Both the position numbers and the translations under genes were made by a program. 41,909 nt of DNA, from the NCBI GenBank assembly GCA_035644935.1, contig DASQNO010000069.1, positions 1-41,909 of the forward strand, given 5' to 3'. The number at the start of each line of letters is the position of its first letter. Positions within the stretch are counted from its first letter, which is position 1. The notes beneath the pieces are model-generated. The model had not been told where the DNA came from, did no database searches, and saw only the letters and a program-made list of their open reading frames with translations. The DNA comes from CADCVW01 sp035644935 (lineage in GTDB: Bacteria > Pseudomonadota > Alphaproteobacteria > Sphingomonadales > Sphingomonadaceae). Below are positions 7,921 through 16,907 of the stretch, piece after piece.

Positions 7921-10101
7921 ATGGCCGGATCGCCCGCAGCATCCAACGACCGCGACGCGGGCTCGGGACACGACCGCACCGATGGCGCGGAACGCTTCTT
8001 CAACCGCGAACTGTCCTGGCTGGCGTTCAACCGCCGCGTGCTGGAGGAGGCGTGCAACAGCTCGCACCCGCTGCTTGAGCGGCTCCGGTTTCTGTCCATC
8101 TCGGGCAACAATCTCGACGAGTTCTTCATGGTCCGCGTCGCGGGTCTCAAGGGCCAGCAATTGGAGGACGTCGAGGAACGCTCGGTCGACGGCCTGACAC
8201 CGGCGCAGCAGCTGGCGGCGATCGCGGCCGAGGCCGACGCGCTGACCGAGTCGCAGCAGAACGTCTGGCGCGACCTGGTGACGTCGCTTGGCGGCAAGAA
8301 CATCGACATCGTGACCGACGGCGAACTCGACGCGGAGACGGCTGCGTGGCTCGAGACTCACTTCCGAACGCAGATCTTTCCGGTTCTGACGCCCCAGGCG
8401 ATCGACCCCGCGCATCCGTTCCCATTCATCCCCAACAAGGGCTTCAGCCTGATCTTCGATCTGCTGCGGCTGGACGATGGCGAGCCCATCACCGAGTTGC
8501 TGATGATCCCGGCGACGCTGCCGCGCTTCGTGCGGTTGCCCGGCGCGCCGGGCGGCAAGGGCGCGCGCTACATGGCGATCGAAGCCATCGTGCGCCGGCA
8601 TCTGTCGCTGCTCTTCCCCGGCTACCGCGTGCGGGGCGACGGCGCGTTTCGCATCATCCGCGACAGCGATATCGAGATCGAGGAGGAAGCCGAGGATCTC
8701 GTCCGCTTCTTCCGCACGGCGATCAAGCGCCGCCGCCGCGGCCGCGTCATCCGGTTGAAGTTCGAGGCGAACACCCCTGATGCCCTCGTGGCGCTAGTCA
8801 GGGAAGGACTCGACGCCCGCGACGCGCTGGTGTCTGAATCGACGGGGTTCGTCGGCATCGCGGACCTGGGGATACTCGTCGACGAGGACCGGCCCGACTT
8901 GAAATTCCCGCCCTACACGCCGCGCTTTCCCGAGCGTATCCGCGAACATGGCGGCGATTGCTTCGCCGCGATCGGCGCCAAGGACATCGTCGTTCACCAC
9001 CCGTACGAGTCTTTCGACGTGGTGCTCGCATTTCTTCGCCAGGCGGCCGAGGACCCCGATGTCGTGGCGATCAAGCAGACGCTTTATCGCGCCGGCAAGC
9101 AGTCAGCGGTGGTCGATGCGCTGGTCGCCGCGGCCGAAGCGGGCAAGTCGGTCACCGCCGTCGTGGAGCTGAAGGCTCGTTTCGACGAAGAGCAGAACCT
9201 GCTCTGGGCCAACCGTCTGGAGCGCGCGGGCGTTCAGGTCGTCTACGGCTTCATCGACTGGAAAACGCATGCCAAGGTTTCGATGGTGGTGCGGCGCGAA
9301 GCGGGCGCTTTCCGCACCTATTGCCACTTCGGCACCGGCAACTACCATCCTGTCACGGCGCGCATCTATACCGACATCAGCTTCTTCACCGCCGACCCCC
9401 GCGCCGGCCGCGATGCGACGCAATTGTTCAACTACATCACCGGCTATGTGGAACCGGGCGGGCTCGAGCTTCTTACCATCTCACCCCATGGGCTTCGCAA
9501 CCGGCTTGTCGAACTGATCGAACAGGAGATCGCCAACGCCCGGGCCGACCGACCGGCGGCGATCTGGGCCAAGATGAACAGCCTTGTCGATCCGGCGATC
9601 ATCGAGAGCCTGTATGCCGCCAGCGCCGCGGGCGTGGAGATCGACCTGATCATCCGCGGCATCTGCTGCCTGCGTCCTGGCATTGCCGGGCTTTCCGAAA
9701 CGATCCGCGTCAAATCCGTGGTCGGCCGCTTTCTGGAGCACAGCCGCATCTGGGCGTTCGGAAATGGCGAGTCGCTGCCCAACGCGGACGCGAAGGTGTT
9801 CATCTCGTCTGCGGATTGGATGCCGCGCAACTTCGACCGGCGCGTCGAATATATGCTGCCGATCGGCAACCCCACCTGCCATGCGCAGATCCTGGACCAG
9901 GTCATGGTGGCCAGCCTGATCGACACCGAGCAGAGCTGGACGCTGCAAGGGGACGGCAATTACGTCCGCGATCAGGCGGGCGACAAGCCGTTCAACCTGC
10001 ACCGCTACTTCATGACCAACCCATCGCTGTCCGGGCGGGGCGCCGCTTTGCGGAGCAGTGACGCCGTGCCCAAGCTAAGGCTGCGCCGTGGTCGAAACTA
10101 A
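7921..10101 (+). CDS. ppk1: polyphosphate kinase 1
   Basis: Reversibly polymerises the ATP gamma phosphate into polyphosphate; a membrane-associated tetramer in characterised members. The product has 726 residues. The N-terminal domain starts RFFNRELSWLAFNRRVLEEA (about 22-41). The two catalytic histidines of the family are present: H450 in THAKVSMVVRRE and H607 in VGRFLEHSRIW. YCHFGTGNYHPVTARIYTD, LFNYITGY and a C-terminal SSADWMPRNFDRRVEYMLP are further PPK1 hallmarks. It begins ten bases after the HdaA-type gene, and its 3' end overlaps ppx by 14 bases, so synthesis and degradation enzymes are coupled. Confidence 0.98.
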   Translation: MAGSPAASNDRDAGSGHDRTDGAERFFNRELSWLAFNRRVLEEACNSSHPLLERLRFLSISGNNLDEFFMVRVAGLKGQQLEDVEERSVDGLTPAQQLAAIAAEADALTESQQNVWRDLVTSLGGKNIDIVTDGELDAETAAWLETHFRTQIFPVLTPQAIDPAHPFPFIPNKGFSLIFDLLRLDDGEPITELLMIPATLPRFVRLPGAPGGKGARYMAIEAIVRRHLSLLFPGYRVRGDGAFRIIRDSDIEIEEEAEDLVRFFRTAIKRRRRGRVIRLKFEANTPDALVALVREGLDARDALVSESTGFVGIADLGILVDEDRPDLKFPPYTPRFPERIREHGGDCFAAIGAKDIVVHHPYESFDVVLAFLRQAAEDPDVVAIKQTLYRAGKQSAVVDALVAAAEAGKSVTAVVELKARFDEEQNLLWANRLERAGVQVVYGFIDWKTHAKVSMVVRREAGAFRTYCHFGTGNYHPVTARIYTDISFFTADPRAGRDATQLFNYITGYVEPGGLELLTISPHGLRNRLVELIEQEIANARADRPAAIWAKMNSLVDPAIIESLYAASAAGVEIDLIIRGICCLRPGIAGLSETIRVKSVVGRFLEHSRIWAFGNGESLPNADAKVFISSADWMPRNFDRRVEYMLPIGNPTCHAQILDQVMVASLIDTEQSWTLQGDGNYVRDQAGDKPFNLHRYFMTNPSLSGRGAALRSSDAVPKLRLRRGRN

Positions 10102-11620
10102 GATGCTGTCGCGCGCGCACGAAGCGGCGGCGGGATGCGGGGCGGCGGAAGTCCCGCGGGACCCAACCGTCCGGGGCGCCTGGTCCGGCATCATCGACAT
10201 CGGGTCCAATTCGATTCGTTTCGTCGCCTATGGCGGCGACCGGCGGGTGCCGGCGGTGTTGTTCAACGAAAAGGTCATGGCGGGGCTTGGCAAGGGCCTC
10301 AACGAAAGCGGTGAGTTGGCCGCCGACGCGATGGCGCGCGCCTTGGTGGCGCTGCGGCGGTTCCGGCTGCTCAGCCGCAATCTCGGGCTTGCCGACGTGC
10401 AGACCGTCGCCACCGCCGCGGTTCGCGACGCGCGGAACGGGCCGGCGTTCATGGCGCAGATCGCCGCGCTGGGGTTCGAGCCGACGCTGATCCCAGGGCC
10501 CGAGGAGGCGCGGCTCGCCGGCCTTGGCGTGCTGTCCGCGATCCCGGACGCGGACGGCATCGCGGCTGACCTTGGCGGCGGCAGCCTTGAACTGATCCGC
10601 GTCGCGGGCGGCGCGGCGGGAGAGGGTCTGTCGCTGCCCTTGGGCGTGCTTCGCCTGACGCCCGAACAGAGCCAGGTTCCGGCGCTGCGCGGCCAGATCG
10701 TCCGCGCCATGGCAGGCACCGGACTTGCGCGGGCGGCGGCGGGCCGTCCGCTGTATCTGGTCGGGGGATCGTGGCGCGCGCTCGGCCTGATCGACCTGCA
10801 CCTGTCGGGACATCCGCTGCCGATCGTGCATCAGCATCGCCTGACGCCTGCGCGGGTGGTGGAGCTTCGCGGCCTTATGGCCGCGGCCGACCGGCAGACG
10901 TTGCGGGCCGTTCCGTCTTTGTCCGGATCACGCATTCCCACTCTGCCGGCGGCCGCCGCGCTGCTTGATGCGCTCAGCCAAACGCTGGAGCCCAGTGAAC
11001 TCGTCGTCTGCGCCTACGGCCTGCGCGAAGGGCTGCTGTTCCGCGGCCTGTCCGCAAGCGAGCAACGGATCGATCCGCTGCTCGCCGCCGCGCGGGAGGT
11101 CGGCGGCCGTTACGGGCGGTTCGACGATCATGGCGACCTGATCGAACGCTGGATCGCCTCGACGTTCGCCGACGACTCCCCGCCCATGCGTCGCCTGCGG
11201 CTCGCCGCTTGCCTGCTCGCGGACATCGCATGGGGCGCGCACCCGGACTTCCGTGCCGAGCGCGCGGTGGACATGGCGGTACACGGCAATTGGGTTGGGA
11301 TCGACGCGGCGGGGCGGGCGATGCTGGGGCTAGCGCTGTTCAGCGTCTTTGGCGGCACGCGCGGTTTCGACGAGCGGATCGCGGGGTTGTGCTCGCCCGA
11401 GCAATGCACCCGGGCGCAGGGCTGGGGTCTGGCCATTCGACTGGCGCAGCGCCTTAGCGGCGGCGTCGCAGCACCGCTGGAGGCGAGTACGCTTCGCCGG
11501 GAAGACGGACTGCTGACCTTGTCCCTGCCGGGCGAGGTCGCCGCTTTGTACGGCGAGGCCGTGTCCCGCCGTCACAAGCAACTCGCCACAGCATTGGGCA
11601 CCCAGCCGCGGATCGCGTGA
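10088..11620 (+). CDS. ppx: exopolyphosphatase / Ppx-GppA phosphatase
   Basis: Releases phosphate from polyphosphate chain ends; family members may also convert pppGpp to ppGpp. The 510-residue product has the ASKHA-fold nucleotide/phosphate motifs GIIDIGSNSIRFVAYGG (about 34-50) and IAADLGGGSLELIRV (about 158-172), and ATAAVRDARNGPAFM. The C-terminal HD-type segment includes LRLAACLLADIAWGAHPDF. GTG at 10088 is taken as start because TAAGG lies eight bases upstream; ATG at 10103 has no such site. It overlaps the end of ppk1 and ends only six bases from the convergent gene at 11627. Confidence 0.95.
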   Translation: MVETKMLSRAHEAAAGCGAAEVPRDPTVRGAWSGIIDIGSNSIRFVAYGGDRRVPAVLFNEKVMAGLGKGLNESGELAADAMARALVALRRFRLLSRNLGLADVQTVATAAVRDARNGPAFMAQIAALGFEPTLIPGPEEARLAGLGVLSAIPDADGIAADLGGGSLELIRVAGGAAGEGLSLPLGVLRLTPEQSQVPALRGQIVRAMAGTGLARAAAGRPLYLVGGSWRALGLIDLHLSGHPLPIVHQHRLTPARVVELRGLMAAADRQTLRAVPSLSGSRIPTLPAAAALLDALSQTLEPSELVVCAYGLREGLLFRGLSASEQRIDPLLAAAREVGGRYGRFDDHGDLIERWIASTFADDSPPMRRLRLAACLLADIAWGAHPDFRAERAVDMAVHGNWVGIDAAGRAMLGLALFSVFGGTRGFDERIAGLCSPEQCTRAQGWGLAIRLAQRLSGGVAAPLEASTLRREDGLLTLSLPGEVAALYGEAVSRRHKQLATALGTQPRIA

Positions 11621-11626
11621 GCTTCG

Positions 11627-13276
11627 CTAGTTTGGCGCGGCAAGGATCGCCGGGACGAGGCCGCGGTACCACTGGCTTCGCGCCGCGCCGCTCTGCGTCC
11701 CGCTGAACGTCCACCATCCGAGCTGGAAGGCGACGTAGCAGACCGTCATGAGCTCCAGCAGCTCTTCCCGGTCCGGCGACCCGGACGTGAAAGCGTCGGC
11801 GAGCGTGCGCGCGTCGCCCGGTGTTGCGGCGATCTCGACGATCGCGCCGGCGATGTCCCACAAGATGTCCTGGCGTCCGATGAGGTCGTGACTTTCGGAA
11901 TGATCGACGGCGTCGGTCTTCAAAATCCACTCGCCGATGCGCAGCCATTCCCACCAGTGCATCCGCCCGTCGACGTGAACGGGTTCGACGAGAAGCTCTA
12001 GCCGATCGAGGCGCTCGTCGTTCCACCGTTCGCCCAAATTCCGAGCCGCTTCGGGAGCCCCTTGGCGGATGTTGTGCTCGGCCATGTCGCGCAGCTCGCG
12101 AAGCGTCGCGCCGCCTTTTGCGGCGGGGAAGCTGTCGCGGCGAAACCGGCAATATTCCGCGACGTGAGCGATGGGGATGTCGCGTGTCGGCGCACCGTCG
12201 ATCTCCGGTTCCAGCATGAAGCCGTACCGCAGGGCGAGCGGTTCGATGCAAAATCCCGCTTCATGCAAGGCGCGCGCGCGGTCGAACTTGGCGCGCGCGT
12301 GCCGGTCCACGCCGACGAACTTGGCGACGAAGCGGCCGTTCTCGCCCGTTAACCGGAACTTGCGCGCTTCGCGCGATGGCGAGGTCGGAACGTCCGTTTG
12401 GCCGTGCGCCCAGCCGCCGCCGGAGATATCCTCGGGCGGGCGGTCCAAATCGCCCGTGATGTCCCGGAACCAACCGTGTAGCGGTGCCGCCGCGCCGGGA
12501 TTGAGGAAGATGTGGTCGAACGATCGCACGCGCCGATCGGACTCTGCCCAGCGCGCCCGGTGCCGCTCGCTTGCCTTCGGGCCCAGGTCTCCATCATGGC
12601 TGGGCATGAAGATGATACGGTCGCGCGGGACGCCGAGCGCTTCGAGCCAGTCCGCCGTGCCTCCGAATGAGCTGCCGGACAGGCCCGGACCCTCGTCCGC
12701 GATCACGAAGCTTCGGTGAAGGTTGCCGCTGACCAGTCGCTCCAGCTCCGGCCCGGCATCGACCGAGCGGGAGAAGGGTGGGCCTGCCGGTCGTACGGTG
12801 ACGACAGCCCAGGCGTCCGACGCAGCAGCGACAAGCGCGGCCAGACCCGTTCCGATGCTGCGGAGGCCGATGACGATGCAGCCTTCGGGCAGGTCCCGCG
12901 CCGCTTCCAAGTAGGTCTCGGGGTACAAGCCGTAGAAAGCGTAGCCCTCGCAGCGCTTCAGAGTGACCGTCGGCGGTAGCGCCCCGAAAAGGTAGGGCAT
13001 GGTTCCGACGACCGGCTCCTGCCGCGCGAAGCCGCTGCGCCACGACTGCTGGACGACACGAGCTAGCCCGCGGAGCGCCGCCATGATCTGCTCCTGCGTA
13101 GGCGAAATGTCGTCAAGTCCGCGTTGAGCGTATTCCGCGTCGGCGAGGCCCTGCGCGACCGCCGCCATGTCTATGAACAGCGCGACCGCCGCCTCGTGCC
13201 AAGCCAGGCCGAGCACCGTACGCGCGAGCCGCTCCGACCCGGTCTTCAGATCGGCCAGCGCATCTCGCGTTGGCAT
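11627..13276 (-). CDS. uncharacterised fusion: phosphoribosyltransferase-like plus aminoglycoside-phosphotransferase-like kinase
   Basis: A 549-residue protein I do not recognise by name. Residues about 100-230 resemble a phosphoribosyltransferase: YGLYPETYLEAA, CIVIGLRSIGTGLAALV, VRPAGPPFSR and a PRPP-loop-like FVIADEGPGLSGSSF at about 190-204. Residues about 305-480 resemble an APH/choline-kinase fold: KFRLTGENGRFVAKFVGV (candidate lysine K319), HVDG (H434), ILKTDAVDHSE (D455) and GRQDILWDIAGA (D474), which match the HxD, metal-binding and WDlA positions of that superfamily. The ATG at 13276 is chosen, but its ribosome-binding site is weak and a TTG at 13306 is possible. It is tail to tail with ppx across six bases. 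The substrate is unknown; nucleoside or nucleotide modification is only a guess. Confidence 0.62.
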   Translation of the reverse strand: MPTRDALADLKTGSERLARTVLGLAWHEAAVALFIDMAAVAQGLADAEYAQRGLDDISPTQEQIMAALRGLARVVQQSWRSGFARQEPVVGTMPYLFGALPPTVTLKRCEGYAFYGLYPETYLEAARDLPEGCIVIGLRSIGTGLAALVAAASDAWAVVTVRPAGPPFSRSVDAGPELERLVSGNLHRSFVIADEGPGLSGSSFGGTADWLEALGVPRDRIIFMPSHDGDLGPKASERHRARWAESDRRVRSFDHIFLNPGAAAPLHGWFRDITGDLDRPPEDISGGGWAHGQTDVPTSPSREARKFRLTGENGRFVAKFVGVDRHARAKFDRARALHEAGFCIEPLALRYGFMLEPEIDGAPTRDIPIAHVAEYCRFRRDSFPAAKGGATLRELRDMAEHNIRQGAPEAARNLGERWNDERLDRLELLVEPVHVDGRMHWWEWLRIGEWILKTDAVDHSESHDLIGRQDILWDIAGAIVEIAATPGDARTLADAFTSGSPDREELLELMTVCYVAFQLGWWTFSGTQSGAARSQWYRGLVPAILAAPN

Positions 13277-13354
13277 CGTCGATTCGGCATCCCCGTAAAC
13301 AAGCAATCGACGGCTCTTCTCTCGACTTTCCGGGAGACGACGGCGTGCCGCGGC

Positions 13355-13677
13355 CTAGCCGCAGCTGAGACCGACCACCATGTTTCGCGCATCGAGCCTG
13401 ACGTTTAGCCGGTCGGTGCGGTAGTCCATCGTCACCTGGCTGTCGGGTCGGATCCAACGCAGGGACCCGCGCCCGCGGCATCGCGGGCTTCGGTTCCGAG
13501 CGCCGCCGTCGCGACCCTGCCGACGAAGCGCGCGGGATCGGGCGCGCGGCAGGTCTTACCTGCGGTGACGCCATGCTCAGGATAGGCGTCGAGCCCCCGC
13601 GGCGCTTCAGCCACCGGCGCTGAGCAGGCTGCCAAGGTCATCGGGGCCAGCATCGGCCAGAGCTTCCTTCTCGCCAT
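13355..13677 (-). pseudogene. I78-type peptidase inhibitor lipoprotein, frameshifted
   Basis: The N-terminal part (MARRKLWPMLAPMTLAAC) is a lipoprotein signal with lipobox LAAC. It is followed by CRAPDPARFVGRVATAALGT, typical of I78 inhibitors. The frame then breaks near 13463-13470, and as written it stops after a short nonsense tail at 13432. One base over, the family's hallmark C-terminus resumes: SLRWIRPDSQVTMDYRTDRL then NVRLDARNMVVGLSCG, ending at a TAG at 13355. Restoring one base in the GC-rich run at the junction rebuilds an intact protein of about 107 residues, so this is either a recent pseudogene or a sequencing error. The start lies inside the 3' end of rnd. I78 proteins inhibit serine peptidases. 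Confidence 0.7.
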
Positions 13678-14854
13678 CCGCATCCAACCTTTCCGTCCGC
13701 GTCATCTTGAGTTTGCCGTTGAGGATGGCGAACGCCAGACGCCCTTCGACCAGATCGAGCGCGTCGCGGCCGAACTCCTCGAACCGCCATCCCTCCAGGA
13801 TCGACAGCCCCTCGCGTTTGCCGGCCGCCAGCAGGTCGAGTTCGTCGCCCCGCGCCAGCAGCTTGGCCGCCACGTCACTTTCGCGGCTGCGAATCTTGAG
13901 GAGCAGTTTCAGGAGGTCTGCGACAAGCGCGCCGTCTTTGCCCGGCCCGCCCCGCCGCGCGTCGCGGTCCGGCATCTCGTCGGGGGACAAGGGCACCGCC
14001 GCCTCGATCGCGCCGATCAGCCGCGCGCCGATGTCGTTGCCGCGCCATGCGGGCGACAGGCCCCGGACTTTGCCAAGATCGTCCTGCGTCTTGGGTGGGT
14101 GGGAGGCGAGGTCGGCGAGCGTTTCGTCTTTAACGATGCGCCCGCGCGGGATGTTCTTGCCCCGCGCCTCGTGCTCGCGCCAGGCGGCGATCGCGCGCAG
14201 CCGGCCCAGCACTTCGGCGTTGCGGCTAGGCGCCTTGACGCGCTTCCATGCGTCCTCGGGCAGGAACGCGTAGTTCGCCGGATCGCCGAGCTTCTCCATT
14301 TCCTGGTCGAGCCAGGCGCCGCGTCCCGTCTTGCGCAGCTTCTCCAGCATCTTGGGGAACAGCCGCGCCAGATGCGTGACGTCGCCGATCGCATAATCGA
14401 TCTGCCGCTTGTCCAGCGGCCGGCGCGCCCAGTCGGTGAACCGCGCGCCCTTGTCGAGCTGGACGCCCAGCAGGCTCTCGACAAGGTTGGAATAGCCGAT
14501 CTGGTCGCCTAGCCCCAACGCCATCGCCGCGATCTGCGCGTCGAACAGCGGATAGGGCGTCTTGCCCGTCAGGTTGTAGATGATCTCCAGGTCCTGCCCG
14601 CCGGCGTGTACAATCTTGAGCACGTCGTGATTGTCGACCAGCAGGTCCAGCAGCGGCTGCATGTCGAGATCGGGCGCGAGCGGGTCGATCGCGGCCGCTT
14701 CCTCAGCGTCGCCGATCTGGATGAGGCAGAGTTCGGGCCAGAACGTGTTCTCGCGCATGAACTCGGTGTCGACGGCGACGAAGGGCGAATTGGTGAGGCG
14801 GGCGCAGAGATCGGCAAGCGCGGCGCTGGTGGTGATCAGGGGGTGGATGTGCAT
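13607..14854 (-). CDS. rnd: ribonuclease D
   Basis: A 3'-to-5' exoribonuclease that trims tRNA and other small RNA precursors. The product has 415 residues. It has a DEDDy exonuclease domain: D29 and E31 in VAVDTEFMRENTFWPELCL, D87 in VHAGGQDLEIIYNL, and Y153/D157 in IDYAIGDVTHLARL. HRDC-like domains follow (LADLASHPPKTQDDLGKVRG and the C-terminal third). The start at 14854 is chosen for the family N-terminus MHIHPLITTS; the frame is open upstream into repeat A3. It diverges from aspS across a region occupied by that repeat, and the I78 pseudogene overlaps its 3' end. Confidence 0.96.
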   Translation of the reverse strand: MHIHPLITTSAALADLCARLTNSPFVAVDTEFMRENTFWPELCLIQIGDAEEAAAIDPLAPDLDMQPLLDLLVDNHDVLKIVHAGGQDLEIIYNLTGKTPYPLFDAQIAAMALGLGDQIGYSNLVESLLGVQLDKGARFTDWARRPLDKRQIDYAIGDVTHLARLFPKMLEKLRKTGRGAWLDQEMEKLGDPANYAFLPEDAWKRVKAPSRNAEVLGRLRAIAAWREHEARGKNIPRGRIVKDETLADLASHPPKTQDDLGKVRGLSPAWRGNDIGARLIGAIEAAVPLSPDEMPDRDARRGGPGKDGALVADLLKLLLKIRSRESDVAAKLLARGDELDLLAAGKREGLSILEGWRFEEFGRDALDLVEGRLAFAILNGKLKMTRTERLDADGEKEALADAGPDDLGSLLSAGG

Positions 14855-14926
14855 GGATCGGGGCTTAGCGCGTCGGGCTCGGGTTGACAAAAGGGGAGGG
14901 GCGGAGTGAGGCGGCATCCACTCCGC

Positions 14927-15012
14927 CGTCATGCCAGCGCAGGCTGGCATCTCAGCGAGTGCTAACACCGCACGCTTCACCCGCCGAGATGCCAGCTTGC
15001 GCTGGCATGACG
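14927..15012. repeat. dispersed palindromic repeat, family A, copy 3
   Basis: The clearest copy of the family: CGTCATGCCAGCGCAGGCTG at the left faces GCTTGCGCTGGCATGACG at the right, with inner arms GGCATCTC and GAGATGCC. The central part GCACGCTTCACCCGCCGAGA matches copy 2. It fills the divergent rnd/aspS intergenic region and ends 15 bases before the aspS start, so a stem-loop here would sit in the aspS leader if transcription starts upstream of it. Confidence 0.9.
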
Positions 15013-15026
15013 CAAGAAGGCTTACC

Positions 15027-16805
15027 ATGCACGCTTACCGCACCCATGATTGCAGCCAGCTCCGCAGCAGCGACGCCGGCGCCCGCGTACGGCTCTCCGG
15101 CTGGGTACACCGCAAGCGCGACCATGGCGGCGTGCTGTTCGTCGACCTGCGCGACAACTATGGACTGACGCAGATCGTCGCCAAGGCGGGCAGCGAGGCG
15201 CTGACGATCCTGGACGGGCTGCGCGCGGAATCGGTGGTCACCGTCACCGGCGAAGTTGTCGCGCGCGAAGGCGGCGCGGTGAACCCGAACCTGCCCACCG
15301 GCGATATTGAGCTGGTCGCTGACCAAGTCATCGTACAGTCGGCCGCCGCCGAACTGCCGCTGCCGGTGGCGGGCGAGGCCGACTACCCGGAGGACATTCG
15401 CCTTCGATACCGCTACCTCGATTTGCGCCGCGAGCGTATCCACAACAACATCCTGCTGCGCTCCAAGGTGATCGCCTCGATCCGCCAGCGCATGATCGGG
15501 CAGGGCTTTACCGAATTCCAGACGCCGATCTTGACCGCTTCCAGCCCTGAAGGCGCGCGCGACTATCTCGTCCCCAGCCGCGTCCACCCCGGCAAGTTCT
15601 ACGCGCTCCCGCAGGCGCCGCAGATGTTCAAGCAGCTGATCATGGTCGCTGGCTTCGACCGCTATTTCCAGATTGCGCCCTGCTTCCGCGACGAGGACGC
15701 GCGCGCCGACCGTTCGCCGGGCGAGTTCTACCAGCTCGACCTGGAAATGAGCTTCGTCACGCAAGACGATGTTTTTGCAGCATTGGAGCCCGTGCTCGGC
15801 GGCGTTTTCGAGGAGTTCGCGAAAGGCAAGGCGGTCACGCCCGCGCCGTTCCCGCGCATTCCCTACGCCGAGGCGATGCTGAAGTACGGCAGCGACAAGC
15901 CGGACCTTCGTAACCCCATCGAGATCAGCGACGTGTCCGACCATTTCCGCGGCTCGGGCTTTGGCCTGTTCGCCAAGCTGGTGGATGGCGGCAACGTCGT
16001 GCGCGCCATTCCCGCACCGAACACGGCCGACAAGAGCCGCAAGTTTTTCGACGACATGAACGATTGGGCGCGGGGCGAGGGTCACGCGGGCCTCGGCTAC
16101 ATAACGCAAAAGGGTGGCGAGCTCGGCGGCCCCATCGCCAAGAACCATGGCGAGGAGGCGACGCGCAAGCTCGTCGCGGCGCTTGCCCTGGGCCCGGACG
16201 ACGGCATCTTCTTCGCGGCGGGAAAGCCGCTCGCCGCCGCCAAGCTCGCGGGCCTCGCGCGCACGCGGCTGGGCGATCAGCTCGGGCTGATCGATCCGGA
16301 CGTGTTCAAGTTTTGCTGGGTCGTCGACTTCCCGATGTTCGAATATGACGAGGACGCCAAGAAGGTCGATTTCAGCCACAACCCCTTCTCGATGCCGCAG
16401 GGCGAGCTGGAGGCGCTGGAGACCAAGGGCCCCTTGGATATCCTGGCGTACCAGTATGACATCGTCTGCAACGGCGTGGAGCTGTCGTCCGGTGCCATCC
16501 GCAACCACCGCCCGGACATCATGTACAAGGCGTTCGAAATCGCCGGCTACTCGGCCGAACAGGTCGACGAGAACTTCTCGGGCATGATCAACGCGTTCAA
16601 GTTCGGCGCCCCCCCGCACGGCGGGTCGGCGCCCGGCATCGACCGCATCGTCATGCTCTTGGCTGGCGAGCCCAACATTCGCGAGGTCGTCCTCTTCCCG
16701 ATGAACCAGCGCGCGGAAGACCTGATGATGAACGCGCCGGCGGCGGTGAGCATGAAGCAGCTGCGCGAACTCGGCATCCGCGTGGTGGACAGTACCCCGG
16801 CGTAG
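15027..16805 (+). CDS. aspS: aspartyl-tRNA synthetase
   Basis: Class II synthetase that charges tRNA-Asp, and in many bacteria lacking AsnRS also tRNA-Asn; which applies here cannot be told from this window. The product has 592 residues, bacterial-type length. It has an N-terminal OB anticodon-binding domain (GARVRLSGWVHRKRDHGG), class II motif 2 around FRDEDARADRSPGEFYQLDL, a GAD insertion domain in the middle (about 290-420), and motif 3 HGGSAPGIDRIVMLL. The ATG at 15027 follows GAAGG by six bases and gives the standard MHAYRTHDCSQLR start. A palindrome lies just upstream and a hairpin repeat just downstream. Confidence 0.98.
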   Translation: MHAYRTHDCSQLRSSDAGARVRLSGWVHRKRDHGGVLFVDLRDNYGLTQIVAKAGSEALTILDGLRAESVVTVTGEVVAREGGAVNPNLPTGDIELVADQVIVQSAAAELPLPVAGEADYPEDIRLRYRYLDLRRERIHNNILLRSKVIASIRQRMIGQGFTEFQTPILTASSPEGARDYLVPSRVHPGKFYALPQAPQMFKQLIMVAGFDRYFQIAPCFRDEDARADRSPGEFYQLDLEMSFVTQDDVFAALEPVLGGVFEEFAKGKAVTPAPFPRIPYAEAMLKYGSDKPDLRNPIEISDVSDHFRGSGFGLFAKLVDGGNVVRAIPAPNTADKSRKFFDDMNDWARGEGHAGLGYITQKGGELGGPIAKNHGEEATRKLVAALALGPDDGIFFAAGKPLAAAKLAGLARTRLGDQLGLIDPDVFKFCWVVDFPMFEYDEDAKKVDFSHNPFSMPQGELEALETKGPLDILAYQYDIVCNGVELSSGAIRNHRPDIMYKAFEIAGYSAEQVDENFSGMINAFKFGAPPHGGSAPGIDRIVMLLAGEPNIREVVLFPMNQRAEDLMMNAPAAVSMKQLRELGIRVVDSTPA

Positions 16806-16842
16806 GGGCACCCCGCACAGTGGTACTTTGCGGGGGCCCGTA

Positions 16843-16895
16843 GGCCGGGGCCCAGTCGTGCCGACCGTGTCACTGGACCCCGGCCCACGCCGGGG
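16843..16895. repeat. palindromic hairpin repeat between aspS and ppk2
   Basis: GGCCGGGGCCCAGT (16843-16856) pairs with ACTGGACCCCGGCC (16872-16885) at 13 of 14 positions. A second, mutually exclusive hairpin is CCCCGGC-CCAC-GCCGGGG (16878-16895), with a perfect 7-bp stem. There is no U-tract. It could terminate or attenuate transcription between aspS and ppk2, whose start is only 12 bases further on. A related CCCCGGCAACCGCCGGG hairpin occurs after recA. Confidence 0.7.
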
Positions 16896-16907
16896 TACAA
16901 TGCGGTC

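Noticed and set aside
12171..12719. A 182-codon plus-strand frame within the PRTase-kinase gene
   Set aside because: Antisense to a longer frame with recognisable PRTase and kinase motifs; serine/proline-rich and without motifs of its own.
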